From the NCBI RefSeq assembly GCF_000062885.1, contig NC_009142.1:4267584-4331583 (forward strand): a stretch of 64,000 bases of DNA, in the 5' to 3' direction. The notes under the pieces are model-generated. The model did not search any database. It saw only the letters and a list, made by a program, of their open reading frames with translations, and was not told where the DNA came from. This document shows positions 41,451 through 50,567 of the stretch, in pieces; positions within the stretch are counted from its first letter, which is position 1; every line of letters starts with the position of its first letter. This DNA is from Saccharopolyspora erythraea NRRL 2338. GTDB lineage: Bacteria > Actinomycetota > Actinomycetes > Mycobacteriales > Pseudonocardiaceae. The position numbers were made by a program, and so were the translations under genes.

Positions 41451-42806
41451 TCAAGCTGCGCGACCGGTCCCCGCCCGCCGCACGTAGCGGACGCGGCACG
41501 GGCTTCGCGGCCATTTCGTGTGCGCCCCGGGAACGGGTCGCGGATTCGTGTCCAGCAGCTCGAACTCGAATTCCCGGAAGAGGTGGGCGAGCGCGATGGT
41601 CATCTCCAGATAGGCGAAATGCACACCGAGGCAGCGGTGCACCCCGCCACCGAAACCGACCAGGTACCTGGTGTCCTTGGGATTGTCCTGGAAACGTTCC
41701 GGCCGGAACCGGTCGGGCTCGGGATAGAGCCCGGGAAGCCGGTGGGTCACCGCCGGGGAGATCATCAGCATCGCACCCTCGGGAATCCTGTACCCGGCGT
41801 ATTCGAAGGCCTCGGCCGCAGTTCTGGCCATCGTGAATGCCACCGGATGCAGGCGCTCGGTCTCGTGCAGTGCGTGGCCGAGGTACTTGAGCTTCCCGAC
41901 GTCGGAGAGGGTGAGTTCGCCGAAGGAGCGTGAACCGAGCACGCCGTGCGTCTCCTCCAGCACTTTGCGCAACGCTTCGGGATTGCGCAGGAGGTCGATC
42001 ACCGCCCAGCTGATGTGGCCGGTGGTCGTCTCGTGGCCCGCCCAGCTGAACAACAGGATCAGGTTGATCAGCACGCGGTCGGGCACGACCTCGCCGTCGT
42101 CGTAGCGGGCCTCGATGAGCGTCTGCAGGAAATCGCCCGGCTCCACGGGACTCCGGCGCCGCTGCCGGATCAGCTCGCCCATCAGCCGGTGCAGCTCGCG
42201 CTTGGCGAACCGGCTGCGGACCAGGTGCGGCAGCGGGAGCCAGCCGGCCATGACCGGATCCATCCCGGCGGAGAAACGGCGGAACTTCTCGAAGAACCCG
42301 TTCTCCAGCCGCGCGGAGAACTCCCGGCCGAGAAAAGCGCGCGCCGCGATCCGCATCACCAGCGGACCCATCGTGCGCACCAGGTCGAACTCGCCGGAAT
42401 TCCCCAGAGCGCGGTCCAGTTCGCACACCTCGTCCACCATGGTGGCCACGTAGTTCTCCAGTTGCCTCCCCTGGAAGCGCGGGAGAACCAAGGCTCGCTG
42501 ACGCCGGTATTCGTCGTCGCCCGCGAAGAAGTAGAACGCCGGGTCGAACATCCGGACGAAGAACGGATAGGCGGTCCTGATCGACAGGCGGCGGTCGGTC
42601 TCGGAGAAGAAGAATCGGTTGTGCTCCGGCCCGATGAACATGTGGGCGGTCCACCCCGGAATGCGGACCGAGAACGCCTCGCCGCATTCGGCGTAACCGC
42701 GTTCGGCCATCGCGACCGGATTCCTGATGAACTCCCCGGCATGGCCGACCAGCGGCCTCGCACCCGACAGCATCGGCGGAGAATCGTCAGGTGTGATGTC
42801 CGTCAT
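41451..42806 (-). CDS. Cytochrome P450
   Basis: 451 aa, soluble bacterial type. I-helix oxygen-binding motif SWAGHETTTGH, K-helix ETERLHP (ExxR), the PERF region RFRPERFQDN, and the heme-ligand loop FGGGVHRCLG with Cys near residue 390. The heme loop and length are reminiscent of the CYP51-like group, but this is not certain and the substrate is unknown. No ferredoxin or reductase gene is adjacent. A near-palindrome (42816-42832) starts 10 nt upstream of the ATG and could be a repressor site. Confidence 0.87.
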   Translation of the reverse strand: MTDITPDDSPPMLSGARPLVGHAGEFIRNPVAMAERGYAECGEAFSVRIPGWTAHMFIGPEHNRFFFSETDRRLSIRTAYPFFVRMFDPAFYFFAGDDEYRRQRALVLPRFQGRQLENYVATMVDEVCELDRALGNSGEFDLVRTMGPLVMRIAARAFLGREFSARLENGFFEKFRRFSAGMDPVMAGWLPLPHLVRSRFAKRELHRLMGELIRQRRRSPVEPGDFLQTLIEARYDDGEVVPDRVLINLILLFSWAGHETTTGHISWAVIDLLRNPEALRKVLEETHGVLGSRSFGELTLSDVGKLKYLGHALHETERLHPVAFTMARTAAEAFEYAGYRIPEGAMLMISPAVTHRLPGLYPEPDRFRPERFQDNPKDTRYLVGFGGGVHRCLGVHFAYLEMTIALAHLFREFEFELLDTNPRPVPGAHTKWPRSPCRVRYVRRAGTGRAA

Positions 42807-43164
42807 AGCAGCGAGAGTAACAGCTGTTTACTGACCCCGTATACGCCGACCGAGTGATGTGCGCGCTCCCGCTATGTGAGACGGCGGGCACGGCCGGAGG
42901 AGGCCCGGCAGCCGCGGTGCCGGACCGCCCGGGGGGGTGCCGGAGACGCTGCCGCGTCTGTCCGCGCCTGTGCCTGCGGGTGATGGGCGGCAGCGGTCAG
43001 TGCAGCCGTGGCGGTGGGCTTCCTGTGGTTCCTGAGCCGTATTGGCGCCCGGCCGCCGCGCAGGCACGGCCGCGAACGCCGTCGCGGCCGTGGTTCCCGG
43101 CAGCCGGGTACGGAGGCGCGCGGCTGGTGCCAGGGCGGCCGGAGCCGCCGCCCCGGCACCGGCC
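42807..43164 (-). promoter_or_regulatory. P450 upstream region with a near-palindrome
   Basis: 358 bp without a supported gene. AGTAACAGCTGTTTACT at 42816-42832 is a palindrome except for one extra T. Its position next to the start codon and its TetR/MarR-like form suggest a repressor operator. The distal part belongs to the terminator of the lipase gene. Confidence 0.45.
43126..43160 (-). terminator. Terminator hairpin after the lipase gene
   Basis: A 14-bp inverted repeat with one G-T pair (43126-43139 with 43147-43160, 7-nt loop) begins 4 nt after the lipase stop. Confidence 0.7.
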
Positions 43165-43830
43165 TCAGCCGGCCAGACCGGCCGCCACCTGCCGCAGGAT
43201 GCCGGTGTCGGACAGGAAGGCCAGATGGCTCACCCCCGGCACCTCGTTGTTCCGCGCACCCTCGACCGCGGTGCTGGTGTAGGGCACGATGACGCCGTCG
43301 GCGGGCGAGTACCACGTCGTGTACTCGACGTCGCCGGGCGTCTCGTCGCCGGAGTTGAGCCGCTCGACGAAGGCCGAGCCCGGCAGCATCTCCCGGCACG
43401 AGGGGTACGCCTGGCACAGGTTCGCCGTCCGGGTGCCGTGGTTGGCGCCGGCCAGCGACGTCCAGTGGCCGACCTCCTCCACACCACCCAGTTCCTTGAT
43501 GTACCAGCGGCTGACCAGCCCGCCCATCGAGTGGTTGACGATGTCGACCTCGTCCGCACCGGTCTCGGCGAGCACCCGGTCGACGAACGCGGCGAGCTCG
43601 GCCGCGCTGCGCTCGTTGGACTGGTGGGAGTTGTACTCGAACGAGAACAGTTCCGCGTCGCCGTAGCCGGCCTCCCGGAACACGTCCCGCGCGGTGTTCC
43701 AGTTCCACGCCGCACCGCTGTAGCCGTGCACGAACACGACCGGTGTGCTCGCCCGGTCGTCCGCCGACGCCGCCGGGCCCGCGGTTGCCAGCGCCAGCGC
43801 CGCCAGCACCGCGCCGAGTGTCCTGCGCAT
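43165..43830 (-). CDS. Secreted lipase, class 2 type
   Basis: 221 aa with a signal peptide (RRTLGAVLAALALATAGPAASA). The mature part opens with VVFVHGYSGAAWNW (oxyanion hole) and has the nucleophile in VNHSMGGLVSRW near residue 100; Asp and His are expected in SPADG and GVSHLAF. Two to four cysteines could form a disulfide (CQAYPSC). It fits extracellular triacylglycerol lipases of actinomycetes. ATG at 43830 with GGAGG upstream. It is divergent from a LuxR-type regulator gene. Confidence 0.88.
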   Translation of the reverse strand: MRRTLGAVLAALALATAGPAASADDRASTPVVFVHGYSGAAWNWNTARDVFREAGYGDAELFSFEYNSHQSNERSAAELAAFVDRVLAETGADEVDIVNHSMGGLVSRWYIKELGGVEEVGHWTSLAGANHGTRTANLCQAYPSCREMLPGSAFVERLNSGDETPGDVEYTTWYSPADGVIVPYTSTAVEGARNNEVPGVSHLAFLSDTGILRQVAAGLAG

Positions 43831-43957
43831 TGAGCCTCCTTGCTCGGAATGTGGGAATCCCGGCAGTCTTGATCAGCCCGGCACTGCTCCACATCGGCGA
43901 AATCGCCGGTTCCTGCGGTCGCTTGTCCGGTGCGGGCCACCGCGACAGACTGTTGCG

Positions 43958-46205
43958 ATGCCGCAGGACAACGCCGGGATCGCCGGCGCATCCCGCCTGC
44001 TCGCGCTGCGCGGCAGGGACCGCGAACTGCGGATGCTGGGTGAGCTGTTCGAACGGGCGCGCGCGGGCAGCGGGGGCGCACTGGTGCTCGCCGGAGGCAC
44101 CGGCCTGGGCAAGACCGCGTTGCTGGACACGGCCCGGCGCGACGTCGCCGGTTTCGACGTGCGCGGTTTCCGCGCCGTGGAGCCGGAGTCGGCGGTACCG
44201 CTCGCCGGGCTGCGGCGGCTTTTCCCGGCCTGCGAGGCGGGACCCGACCGCGCCCACCGCGCGTTGGTCGGACTTTCCGGCGAGGCGCCGGTTCTGTGCT
44301 GGGTCGACGACGCGCACCACCTCGACCACACGTCGTTGGACGCACTGGCGTTCGCCGCGCGCCGGGCCGAGACCGCACCCCTGGTGCTGCTGTTCACCAC
44401 CGGACTCGGACCCGGCGCCGCCACCGTCCCCGACGAGTTGGCCGATCTGCCGCTGCTGCGGCTCGAACCCCTCAGTCCGGCCGACAGCCTGCGCCTGCTC
44501 GACGACCGCGTCCCGTACGGGCTGCCGGAGGGGCTGGCCGACGAACTCGTGGTGCTCGCGTCCGGGAACCCGCTCGCCCTCACCGAGCTCGCCGACGAGC
44601 TGACACCCGAACAGCTCGGCGGCACCGAACCCTGCCCGACGGCACCACCGGCGCGCAGCCGGATCAGGACCGGGGTTGGCAGGTGTCTGCGGGGGCTGAC
44701 CACGCAAGCACGGCTGCTGGCGCTTCTCCCGGCGGTCGACGAGGACCTCGACCTGAGCACGCTCATGCGCGCCGCCGCGCGCGTCGCGCCGAGCGCGCTC
44801 GACGAGGCCGAGGCGTCCGGTCTGCTGGTCGTCGACGGCGACCGGGTGCGCGCTCCCGACGAGCTGACCAGCAGCGTCCTCCGCGCCGAGGCGCCACCGT
44901 CGCTGCGCCGGGACGCCCACCTGCTGCTGAGCGAGGTGCTCGACGCGCGGCAGCACCGCGCCCGGTGGCTGTGGCACCGCGCCACCGTGACGCGGTGGAC
45001 GCCGGGGAGCGTCGCCGACGCCCTCGGCGACGCCGCCGAGGAAGCCGGGCAGGCGGGCGACTTCTCGGTGTCGGCGCGGACCTACGAGCGCGCCGCGCGG
45101 CTCTCCGGCGACGCCGAGACCAGGGCGCTGCGGTTGGTCATGGCGGGCCGCGACTCGTGGCTGGCGGGCAGGAGGACGCACTCGCGTGCGCTGCTGCGGC
45201 AGGCCGCGCCGCTGATCCGCTCGCGCAGGCTGCGCGGGATGACCCAGCTGCTGCGGGGCGCGATCGAGCTGGCCGAGGGGGTGCCCGCCATCGCCGACCG
45301 GAACCTGACCGGCGCGGCGGAGGAGCTCGCCGGCACCGATCGCCGGCTCGCGCTCACCGCGCTCATGCTCGCCGGTGAGGCCGACTTCGCCGCCGGGGAC
45401 TTCCGCGCCTACCACGCCAACGCCAGGCGCGCCGAGGAACTGCGCACGCCCGCCGACGGGCCGCGGGTGCGGCTCATGCTCGACCACTTCGCGGGCCTTG
45501 CCGCGACTTTCCGCGGTGAGCACGGGACCGCGGTTCCCGCGCTGCGGCGCGTGGTGCGGCTGGCCGAGGCGGTGGACGACACAGCGTCGAGCATCTGGGC
45601 GAGCCAGGCGGCGTTCGTGCTGGGCGACGCCGAGGTCTCGCTGCGGATGGCCACCAGGGCGCTCAGCTCGTCACGAGAACAGCCCGTCGCTCTGCTGGCT
45701 CCGTGGGCGGGCGTGTACCAGTCCTTGGCCGCGCTGATGCTCGATCGGTACGCCGCCGCGGAGGCCAGCGCGCTGGAGGGGCTGCGGATGGCCCGCGCGC
45801 TCGGTCAGCGCAACTTCGCGATCAGCCACCTCAGCATCCTCACGCTCGTCGCGGCCCTGCAGGGCGACCGGCACACCGCCCGGCTGCGGCTCGAGGCGAC
45901 CTCCGAGGAGATCGCCGCGCGCGGCCTGGGCCGCACCGGTGCGCTGAGCTCGTGGGCCATCGCCTGCGCCGAGCTGGCGCACGGCAGGCACACCGACGCC
46001 CTCGCCAGCCGCCGCGACCGCGGGCCTGGACGCGCTCACCCCGAAGCAGGCCAAGATCGCCCGGCTCGTCGCCGAGGGCGCCACCAACCGGGAGATCGCC
46101 GACCGCCTGTTCATCAGCCGGCGCACCGTCGACCACCACCTGCGCAACATCTTCGCCACGCTCGGCATAAGGTCGCGGGTCCAGCTCAGCAGGCTGCTGC
46201 CCTGA
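43958..46205 (+). pseudogene. LuxR-family ATPase (LAL) regulator with an internal deletion and frame change
   Basis: The ATG frame encodes an AAA-type ATPase with Walker A AGGTGLGKTALLD near residue 45, Walker B VLCWVDDAHH, and a long helical TPR-like region. Near 46005-46025 the frame breaks inside HGRHTDALA. The following frame encodes only a complete LuxR helix-turn-helix (LTPKQAKIARLVAEG through FISRRTVDHHLRNIF) to the stop at 46205. Relatives of this size have about 100-200 residues between these points, so a deletion plus frame change is likely. As written, the protein would lose its DNA-binding domain and run on to 46261. Confidence 0.75.
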
Positions 46206-46356
46206 CCGCTGCGGCCGGCGTCGGCGCATGGACGATGCATTTCCTTTGTGCCGGTTTTTGAGTTCTTTTACTTTTCCGGCCGCATGCCCGAAAATCGCGC
46301 CGAAACGTTACTGAGAGGTGACTGCCCGACCGGAAGCCCGGTCCTACCCTGGAAGA

Positions 46357-46671
46357 ATGTATGTGGTATTGCTGCATCACACCGTGCCGGCAGAAGACAT
46401 CAACCTCATACTCCCCGACCACTTCGAATGGATAAACCGGCATTACCGGGCAGGCGACTTCCTGATCGAGGGCCGCTGCGCGCCGGGAGCCGACTCCGTC
46501 ATCATCGCCGCGGGCATGAAGCGGGGCAGGCTGGACGCCATCCTGGCCACCGACCCCTTCGTGCTGCGCCACATGGTCAAGCCCGAGGTGATCGAGTTCA
46601 GGGCGCTGCACACGGTGCCCGAGCTCGTCCACTACGCCGACCGGCTCGACAGCGGCGTCAGCGGCGGATAA
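46357..46671 (+). CDS. YciI-family small protein
   Basis: 104 aa. MYVVLLHHTVPAEDIN, HFEWINRHYRAGDFLIEGRC and RHMVKPEVIEF fit the YciI-like dimeric ferredoxin-fold family, which includes small dehydrochlorinase-like and sigma-factor-associated proteins of mostly unknown role. The ATG at 46357 follows GGAAG closely; an upstream in-frame ATG is out of family length. Codon use at the start is unusually AT-rich for this region. Confidence 0.78.
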   Translation: MYVVLLHHTVPAEDINLILPDHFEWINRHYRAGDFLIEGRCAPGADSVIIAAGMKRGRLDAILATDPFVLRHMVKPEVIEFRALHTVPELVHYADRLDSGVSGG

Positions 46672-46971
46672 CCGCTGCGGGTTCCGGTGCGCCGGGGACA
46701 GCCGGAAAAGGCGTTCCCGGCGACGGGAACCAAAAGCGGCAGTTCGCCCTCGGCGACCGGATCCGGACCATTCTGGGCGGTCCGGCCGACAACACCCGCG
46801 CGGTTGCGAAAAGGGTCGCGCGGCCGATTTCGGGCACCCATTTCCTCGGTTCCGGACCGAGTTCGTTCAGCATTCCGCGCGATGCCGCCGACCTGGGCGG
46901 CGCCGGTCGGCGGTATTGCGCGCCAACCGTCTGCGCCCGCATGCTGACCGCGCTCCCGGAAGGAGATCTCC
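46672..46971 (+). other. Intergenic region upstream of the nitroreductase
   Basis: 300 bp with no supported gene. A 7-bp inverted repeat GTTCCCG-GCGA-CGGGAAC at 46713-46730 lies 41 nt after the YciI stop and may be its terminator. The remainder should hold the nitroreductase promoter; no boxes are clear. The ribosome site AAGGAG sits 6 nt before the nitroreductase ATG. Confidence 0.4.
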
Positions 46972-47664
46972 ATGCCCGCCGCGCCGTCGCCTCGTCCGCA
47001 CTCGCACCCCTTCGTCCCGTACCGGCCGGAGCGGGTGCCGGTGGACGAGGGGCTGCGGCGCGGGCAGGCCCTGCACGACCTGCTCGCACGGCGGCGCAGC
47101 GTCCGCTTCTTCAGCCCCGACCCGGTACCCGCAGCGGCCATCGAACTCGCGGTGCGCACCGCCAACACCGCTCCCAGCGGCGCGCACCAGCAGCCGTGGA
47201 CGTTCGTCGCGGTGCGGGACCCGGAGACCAGGCACCGCATCCGGCTCGCCGCCGAAGCCGAGGAACGCGCCTTCTACGGCCGCGACGACCTCCAGGAGTG
47301 GCACGGCGCGCTGGCGCGCCTGGAGACGGGCGCCGACAAGGACTACCTCGACGTCGTGCCGTGGATCGTGGTGGTGTTCGCGCAGAAGTACTCCACCGAC
47401 GAGACCGGCCGCAGGCGAAAGCACTACTACGTCAACGAAAGCGTCGGCATCGCCTGCGGGATGTTCATCAGCTCGCTGCACGCGATGGGCCTGGCCACGC
47501 TGACCCACACGCCCAACCCGATGGGCTTCCTCAACGACATCCTCGGCCGTCCCCGCGGCGAACGCCCGTACATCCTGTTCCCGGTCGGCTACCCCGCCGC
47601 CGACTGCGAGGTGCCCGACCTCGCGCGCAAGCCGCTGGAGCAGGCGCTGGTGCACCACCCGTGA
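46972..47664 (+). CDS. Nitroreductase-family FMN oxidoreductase
   Basis: 230 aa. Family blocks: RRRSVRFFSPDPVP (FMN phosphate region), TANTAPSGAHQQPWTFVAV, VGIACGMFISSLHAMGLATLTHTP and RPYILFPVGYP. The presence of PSGAHQQPW and length match the iodotyrosine-deiodinase/BluB-like side of the superfamily. Substrate unknown. Clear AAGGAG ribosome site. A GntR regulator gene follows 67 nt downstream. Confidence 0.88.
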   Translation: MPAAPSPRPHSHPFVPYRPERVPVDEGLRRGQALHDLLARRRSVRFFSPDPVPAAAIELAVRTANTAPSGAHQQPWTFVAVRDPETRHRIRLAAEAEERAFYGRDDLQEWHGALARLETGADKDYLDVVPWIVVVFAQKYSTDETGRRRKHYYVNESVGIACGMFISSLHAMGLATLTHTPNPMGFLNDILGRPRGERPYILFPVGYPAADCEVPDLARKPLEQALVHHP

Positions 47665-47731
47665 CCGGCTCCGCCGCCCCGCGCGGCCGGTATCCTCGAA
47701 CACTGGTCAGGACGGCGGAGAGGGTGGCGCG

Positions 47732-48424
47732 GTGCCAGTCACGGACGAGGCGATCGAGAAGATCAAATCCATGATCGTCACCGGTGAGCTCGGCCCCGGG
47801 GACAAGCTGCCCAAGGAGGCCGACCTCGCCGAACGGCTGGGCCTGTCCCGCAACTCGCTGCGGGAGGCGGTGAAGGCGCTGTCGCTGATCCACGTGCTCG
47901 ACGTGCGCCAGGGCGACGGCACCTACGTGACGACCTTGGAGCCGAACCTGCTGCTGGACGCGCTGGCGTTCATGGTGGACTTCCACCAGGACGACAGCGT
48001 GCTGGAGTTCTTCGAGGTCCGCCGGATCCTCGAACCCGCCGCGACCGCGATGGCCGCCACCGCGATGAGCGACGAGGACATCGCGGGGCTGCGCGCCGTG
48101 CTGGACGAGCTGGGCGAGGACCCCTCGGTGGAGGTGCTGGTCGCCAACGACCTGGAGTTCCACCGGCGGATCGCGGCGGGCTCGGGCAACACCGTGCTGT
48201 GCTCGCTGATCGAGGGGCTCTCCGGTTCGACCGCGCGGGCGCGCATCTGGCGGGGGCTCACCCAGGAGGGGGCGGTCCGCCGCACCCGCGAGCAGCACGC
48301 CGCGATCTGCGACGCGATCGAGTCGCGTCAGCCCGACGTCGCGCGGGCGTGGGCGACGGTGCACGTGGCGGGGGTCGAGGAGTGGCTCCGCAGTGCGCTG
48401 GGTGTGCCGCGGTCTTCGAGCTGA
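47732..48424 (+). CDS. GntR-family regulator, FadR (FCD) subfamily
   Basis: 230 aa. N-terminal winged helix (LPKEADLAERLGLSRNSLREAVKAL, then QGDGTYV) and a C-terminal FCD ligand domain with the metal-type residues in EFFEVRRILEP, DLEFHRRIA and EQHAAICDAI. The GTG start at 47732 has GAGAGGG nearby. It converges on the fucose-type catabolic operon, whose promoter at about 54300 carries an inverted repeat of the kind GntR proteins bind, so it is probably that operon's repressor, responding to a sugar acid. Confidence 0.88.
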   Translation: MPVTDEAIEKIKSMIVTGELGPGDKLPKEADLAERLGLSRNSLREAVKALSLIHVLDVRQGDGTYVTTLEPNLLLDALAFMVDFHQDDSVLEFFEVRRILEPAATAMAATAMSDEDIAGLRAVLDELGEDPSVEVLVANDLEFHRRIAAGSGNTVLCSLIEGLSGSTARARIWRGLTQEGAVRRTREQHAAICDAIESRQPDVARAWATVHVAGVEEWLRSALGVPRSSS

Positions 48425-48505
48425 CCCGGCGAGCCGTCCGGAAAAGCTGCGCCGCGCGGCCGCCGGCTCGACGCTGTTCGCCGCTGACCGGCGTTCGCGG
48501 CCCGT

Positions 48506-49501
48506 TCAGGAGTCGCGCGCGGTGACGTCCGGACGCAGCAGTCCGGCGGCCACCAGGTCGGCCCACAGCTGCCGCGGCACGGGCCTGGCGTGGAGTTCGG
48601 CGTTGCGCACGACCTCGTCGGCCGACCGCATCCCGAGCACGACGCCGGCCACCGCGGGGTGGCCGGCGGCGAACGCGATGGCGGCCTGCGGGAGGCTGAC
48701 GCCGTGGGCGCGGCAGACCTCGCGCATGCGCTCGGCCTTCGCCCGCAGCTCCCGGGACGCGGGCCGGTAGTCATACATCGCGTCCGGTGCCTGGGCGTCG
48801 GTGGCGAGCAGCCCGCCGTTGAAGACCCCGGCCGCGAGCACCGAGACACCGCGCCGCAGGCATTCCGGCAGCATCGTGTCCGACGCGGACTGCTCCAGCA
48901 GCGTGTAGCGCCCGGCGAGCATCACGGCGTCGATGTCGGTCTCGGTGACGAAGCGCTCCAGCATCGGCCACTGGTTCATGCCCGCGCCGATCGCACCGAC
49001 CACGCCCTGGTCCCGCCACTCGTGCAGCACCGGGTACGCCTCGCCGACGGCCTGTTCCCAGTGGTCGTCGGGATCGTGCAGCAGGACCACGTCGACCCGG
49101 TCCACGCCGAGCCTGCGCAGGCTCTCCTCCAGCGAGCGGCGCACGCCGTCGGCGCTGAAGTCCCACTGCCGGACGTGGTCGGCCGGGACGTCGAAACCCG
49201 CCGCGTGGTCGCGCTGCCCGGCGGCGTCCGGCCGCGGGACGAGCAACCGCCCGACCTTGGTCGACAGCGCGTAGGAGTCCCTGGGCCGGTCCGCCAGCGC
49301 CCGGCCCAGCCTGCGTTCGGCCAGGCCGAGCCCGTAGTGCGGTGCGGTGTCGAAGTAGCGGACGCCCGCCTCCCACGCGGCGTCGACGGCCGCCAGCGCG
49401 GTGTCCTCGGCGACCTCGCGGTAGAGGTTGCCGATCACCGCGCCGCCGAAGCCGAGCCCGCTCACTCGCACCCGCGACCGGCCCAGCCGCACCCGCTTCA
49501 C
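48506..49501 (-). CDS. Aldo/keto reductase, L-fucose dehydrogenase-like
   Basis: 331 aa. AKR barrel: GFGGAVIGNLYR, YFDTAPHYGLGLAE (Asp and catalytic Tyr near residue 54), LSTKVGRLL (Lys), and VLLHDPD (His). It resembles the D-threo-aldose 1-dehydrogenase/L-fucose dehydrogenase group, which oxidises L-fucose to the lactone with NAD(P). The GTG at 49501 overlaps the mutarotase stop (GTGA). Last gene of the operon and first step of the proposed pathway. Confidence 0.82.
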   Translation of the reverse strand: MKRVRLGRSRVRVSGLGFGGAVIGNLYREVAEDTALAAVDAAWEAGVRYFDTAPHYGLGLAERRLGRALADRPRDSYALSTKVGRLLVPRPDAAGQRDHAAGFDVPADHVRQWDFSADGVRRSLEESLRRLGVDRVDVVLLHDPDDHWEQAVGEAYPVLHEWRDQGVVGAIGAGMNQWPMLERFVTETDIDAVMLAGRYTLLEQSASDTMLPECLRRGVSVLAAGVFNGGLLATDAQAPDAMYDYRPASRELRAKAERMREVCRAHGVSLPQAAIAFAAGHPAVAGVVLGMRSADEVVRNAELHARPVPRQLWADLVAAGLLRPDVTARDS

Positions 49502-49812
49502 GACGGGAGCTCCCAGACCAGCGGCAGGCCGGTGTCGTCGCCGGAGTAGTCGTCCTCGACCGCGAGCAGCTCGGCCATCCGCTCCTGCCACGCGACGTTG
49601 GCCGGGTGGTCGCGCAACGCACGGCGCATGGCCCGGTAGTCCGCGACCTCCACGACGTGGAAGAGGTCCAGGCCGTCGCGCCAGATGCGCCAGGTCCGCA
49701 CACCGGCCTCGCGCAGGGCCGCGTCCAGCTCGGGCGGGATCACCGCGTGCACCCGCTCGTAGTCGGCTTCCCTGCCGGGTTCCAGCCTGGTGTGCAAGGC
49801 GATCCGCTGCAT
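49498..49812 (-). CDS. L-rhamnose/L-fucose mutarotase (RhaM/FucU-like)
   Basis: 104 aa. MQRIALHTRLEPGREADYERVH and TWRIWRDGLDLFHVVEVADY match the L-rhamnose mutarotase family (ferredoxin-like dimer; His, Tyr and Trp residues for anomer exchange). It would supply the anomer used by the dehydrogenase. ATG at 49812 with GGAGGG close upstream; 14 nt after the SDR gene, overlapping the AKR start by 4 nt. Confidence 0.87.
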   Translation of the reverse strand: MQRIALHTRLEPGREADYERVHAVIPPELDAALREAGVRTWRIWRDGLDLFHVVEVADYRAMRRALRDHPANVAWQERMAELLAVEDDYSGDDTGLPLVWELPS

Positions 49813-49826
49813 CTGCCCTCCCGCGC

Positions 49827-50567
49827 TCACCTGCGGAGCCTGAGTCCGTGCATCCCGCCGTCGACGGCCAGGACGGTGCCCGTGGTGGCCCCGGCCGACG
49901 GGCTCGCCAGGAAGGCCACCGCCGCGGCGACCTCCTCCGCCGACACCAGCCTGCCCGTCGGCTGCCTCTTCTCCAATGCCGAGAGCTCCGCCTCCGGGTC
50001 GTCGGCCGCGGCGAGCAACCGGCGCACCCACGGGGTGTCGACGGTGCCGGGGTTCACGCAGTTGACCCGGACGCCCTCGCCGACGTGGTCGGCGGCCATC
50101 GCCAGCGTCAGCGACTGCACGGCGCCCTTGCTCGCGCTGTAGAGCGCGCGCTGCGGCAGCCCCGCCGTCGCGGCGATGGAGCAGGTGTTGACGATCGCGG
50201 CCGCCGGGGAGCGCCGCAGGTGCGGCAGGCAGGCCCGGGTGGCGCGCACCAGTCCGAGGACGTTGACATCGAAGACCCGCTGCCACTCGTCGTAGGAGTT
50301 GGTCTCGACGGTGCCCTGCGCCCCGATCCCGGCGTTGTTGACCAGGACGTCGATCCGCCCGAGCTGCCGCGCGGCCGCCGCGACCGCGGCGTTCACCGAC
50401 TCCTCGTCGGTGACGTCGGCGCGCAGGCCGGTACCGGGAGCCTCCGACGGGTCCAGATCCAGGCACGCCACGGCCGCTCCGCGCTGCGCCAGCGTCCGGG
50501 CCACGGCCAGGCCGATGCCCGATCCGCCGCCGGTCACGACCGCGCCGAGTCCCTCGAAGTCCTTCAC
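49827..50567 (-). CDS. Short-chain dehydrogenase, probable 2-keto-3-deoxy-L-fuconate dehydrogenase
   Basis: 246 aa classical [26 protein letters not shown], catalytic Ser in NTCSIAAT and YSASKGAV (Tyr-x-x-x-Lys). Alone the substrate would be unknown; placed between FucD-like and mutarotase genes, oxidation of 2-keto-3-deoxy-L-fuconate to the 2,4-diketo compound is the natural reading. The GTG start overlaps the dehydratase stop by 4 nt. Confidence 0.85.
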   Translation of the reverse strand: MKDFEGLGAVVTGGGSGIGLAVARTLAQRGAAVACLDLDPSEAPGTGLRADVTDEESVNAAVAAAARQLGRIDVLVNNAGIGAQGTVETNSYDEWQRVFDVNVLGLVRATRACLPHLRRSPAAAIVNTCSIAATAGLPQRALYSASKGAVQSLTLAMAADHVGEGVRVNCVNPGTVDTPWVRRLLAAADDPEAELSALEKRQPTGRLVSAEEVAAAVAFLASPSAGATTGTVLAVDGGMHGLRLRR

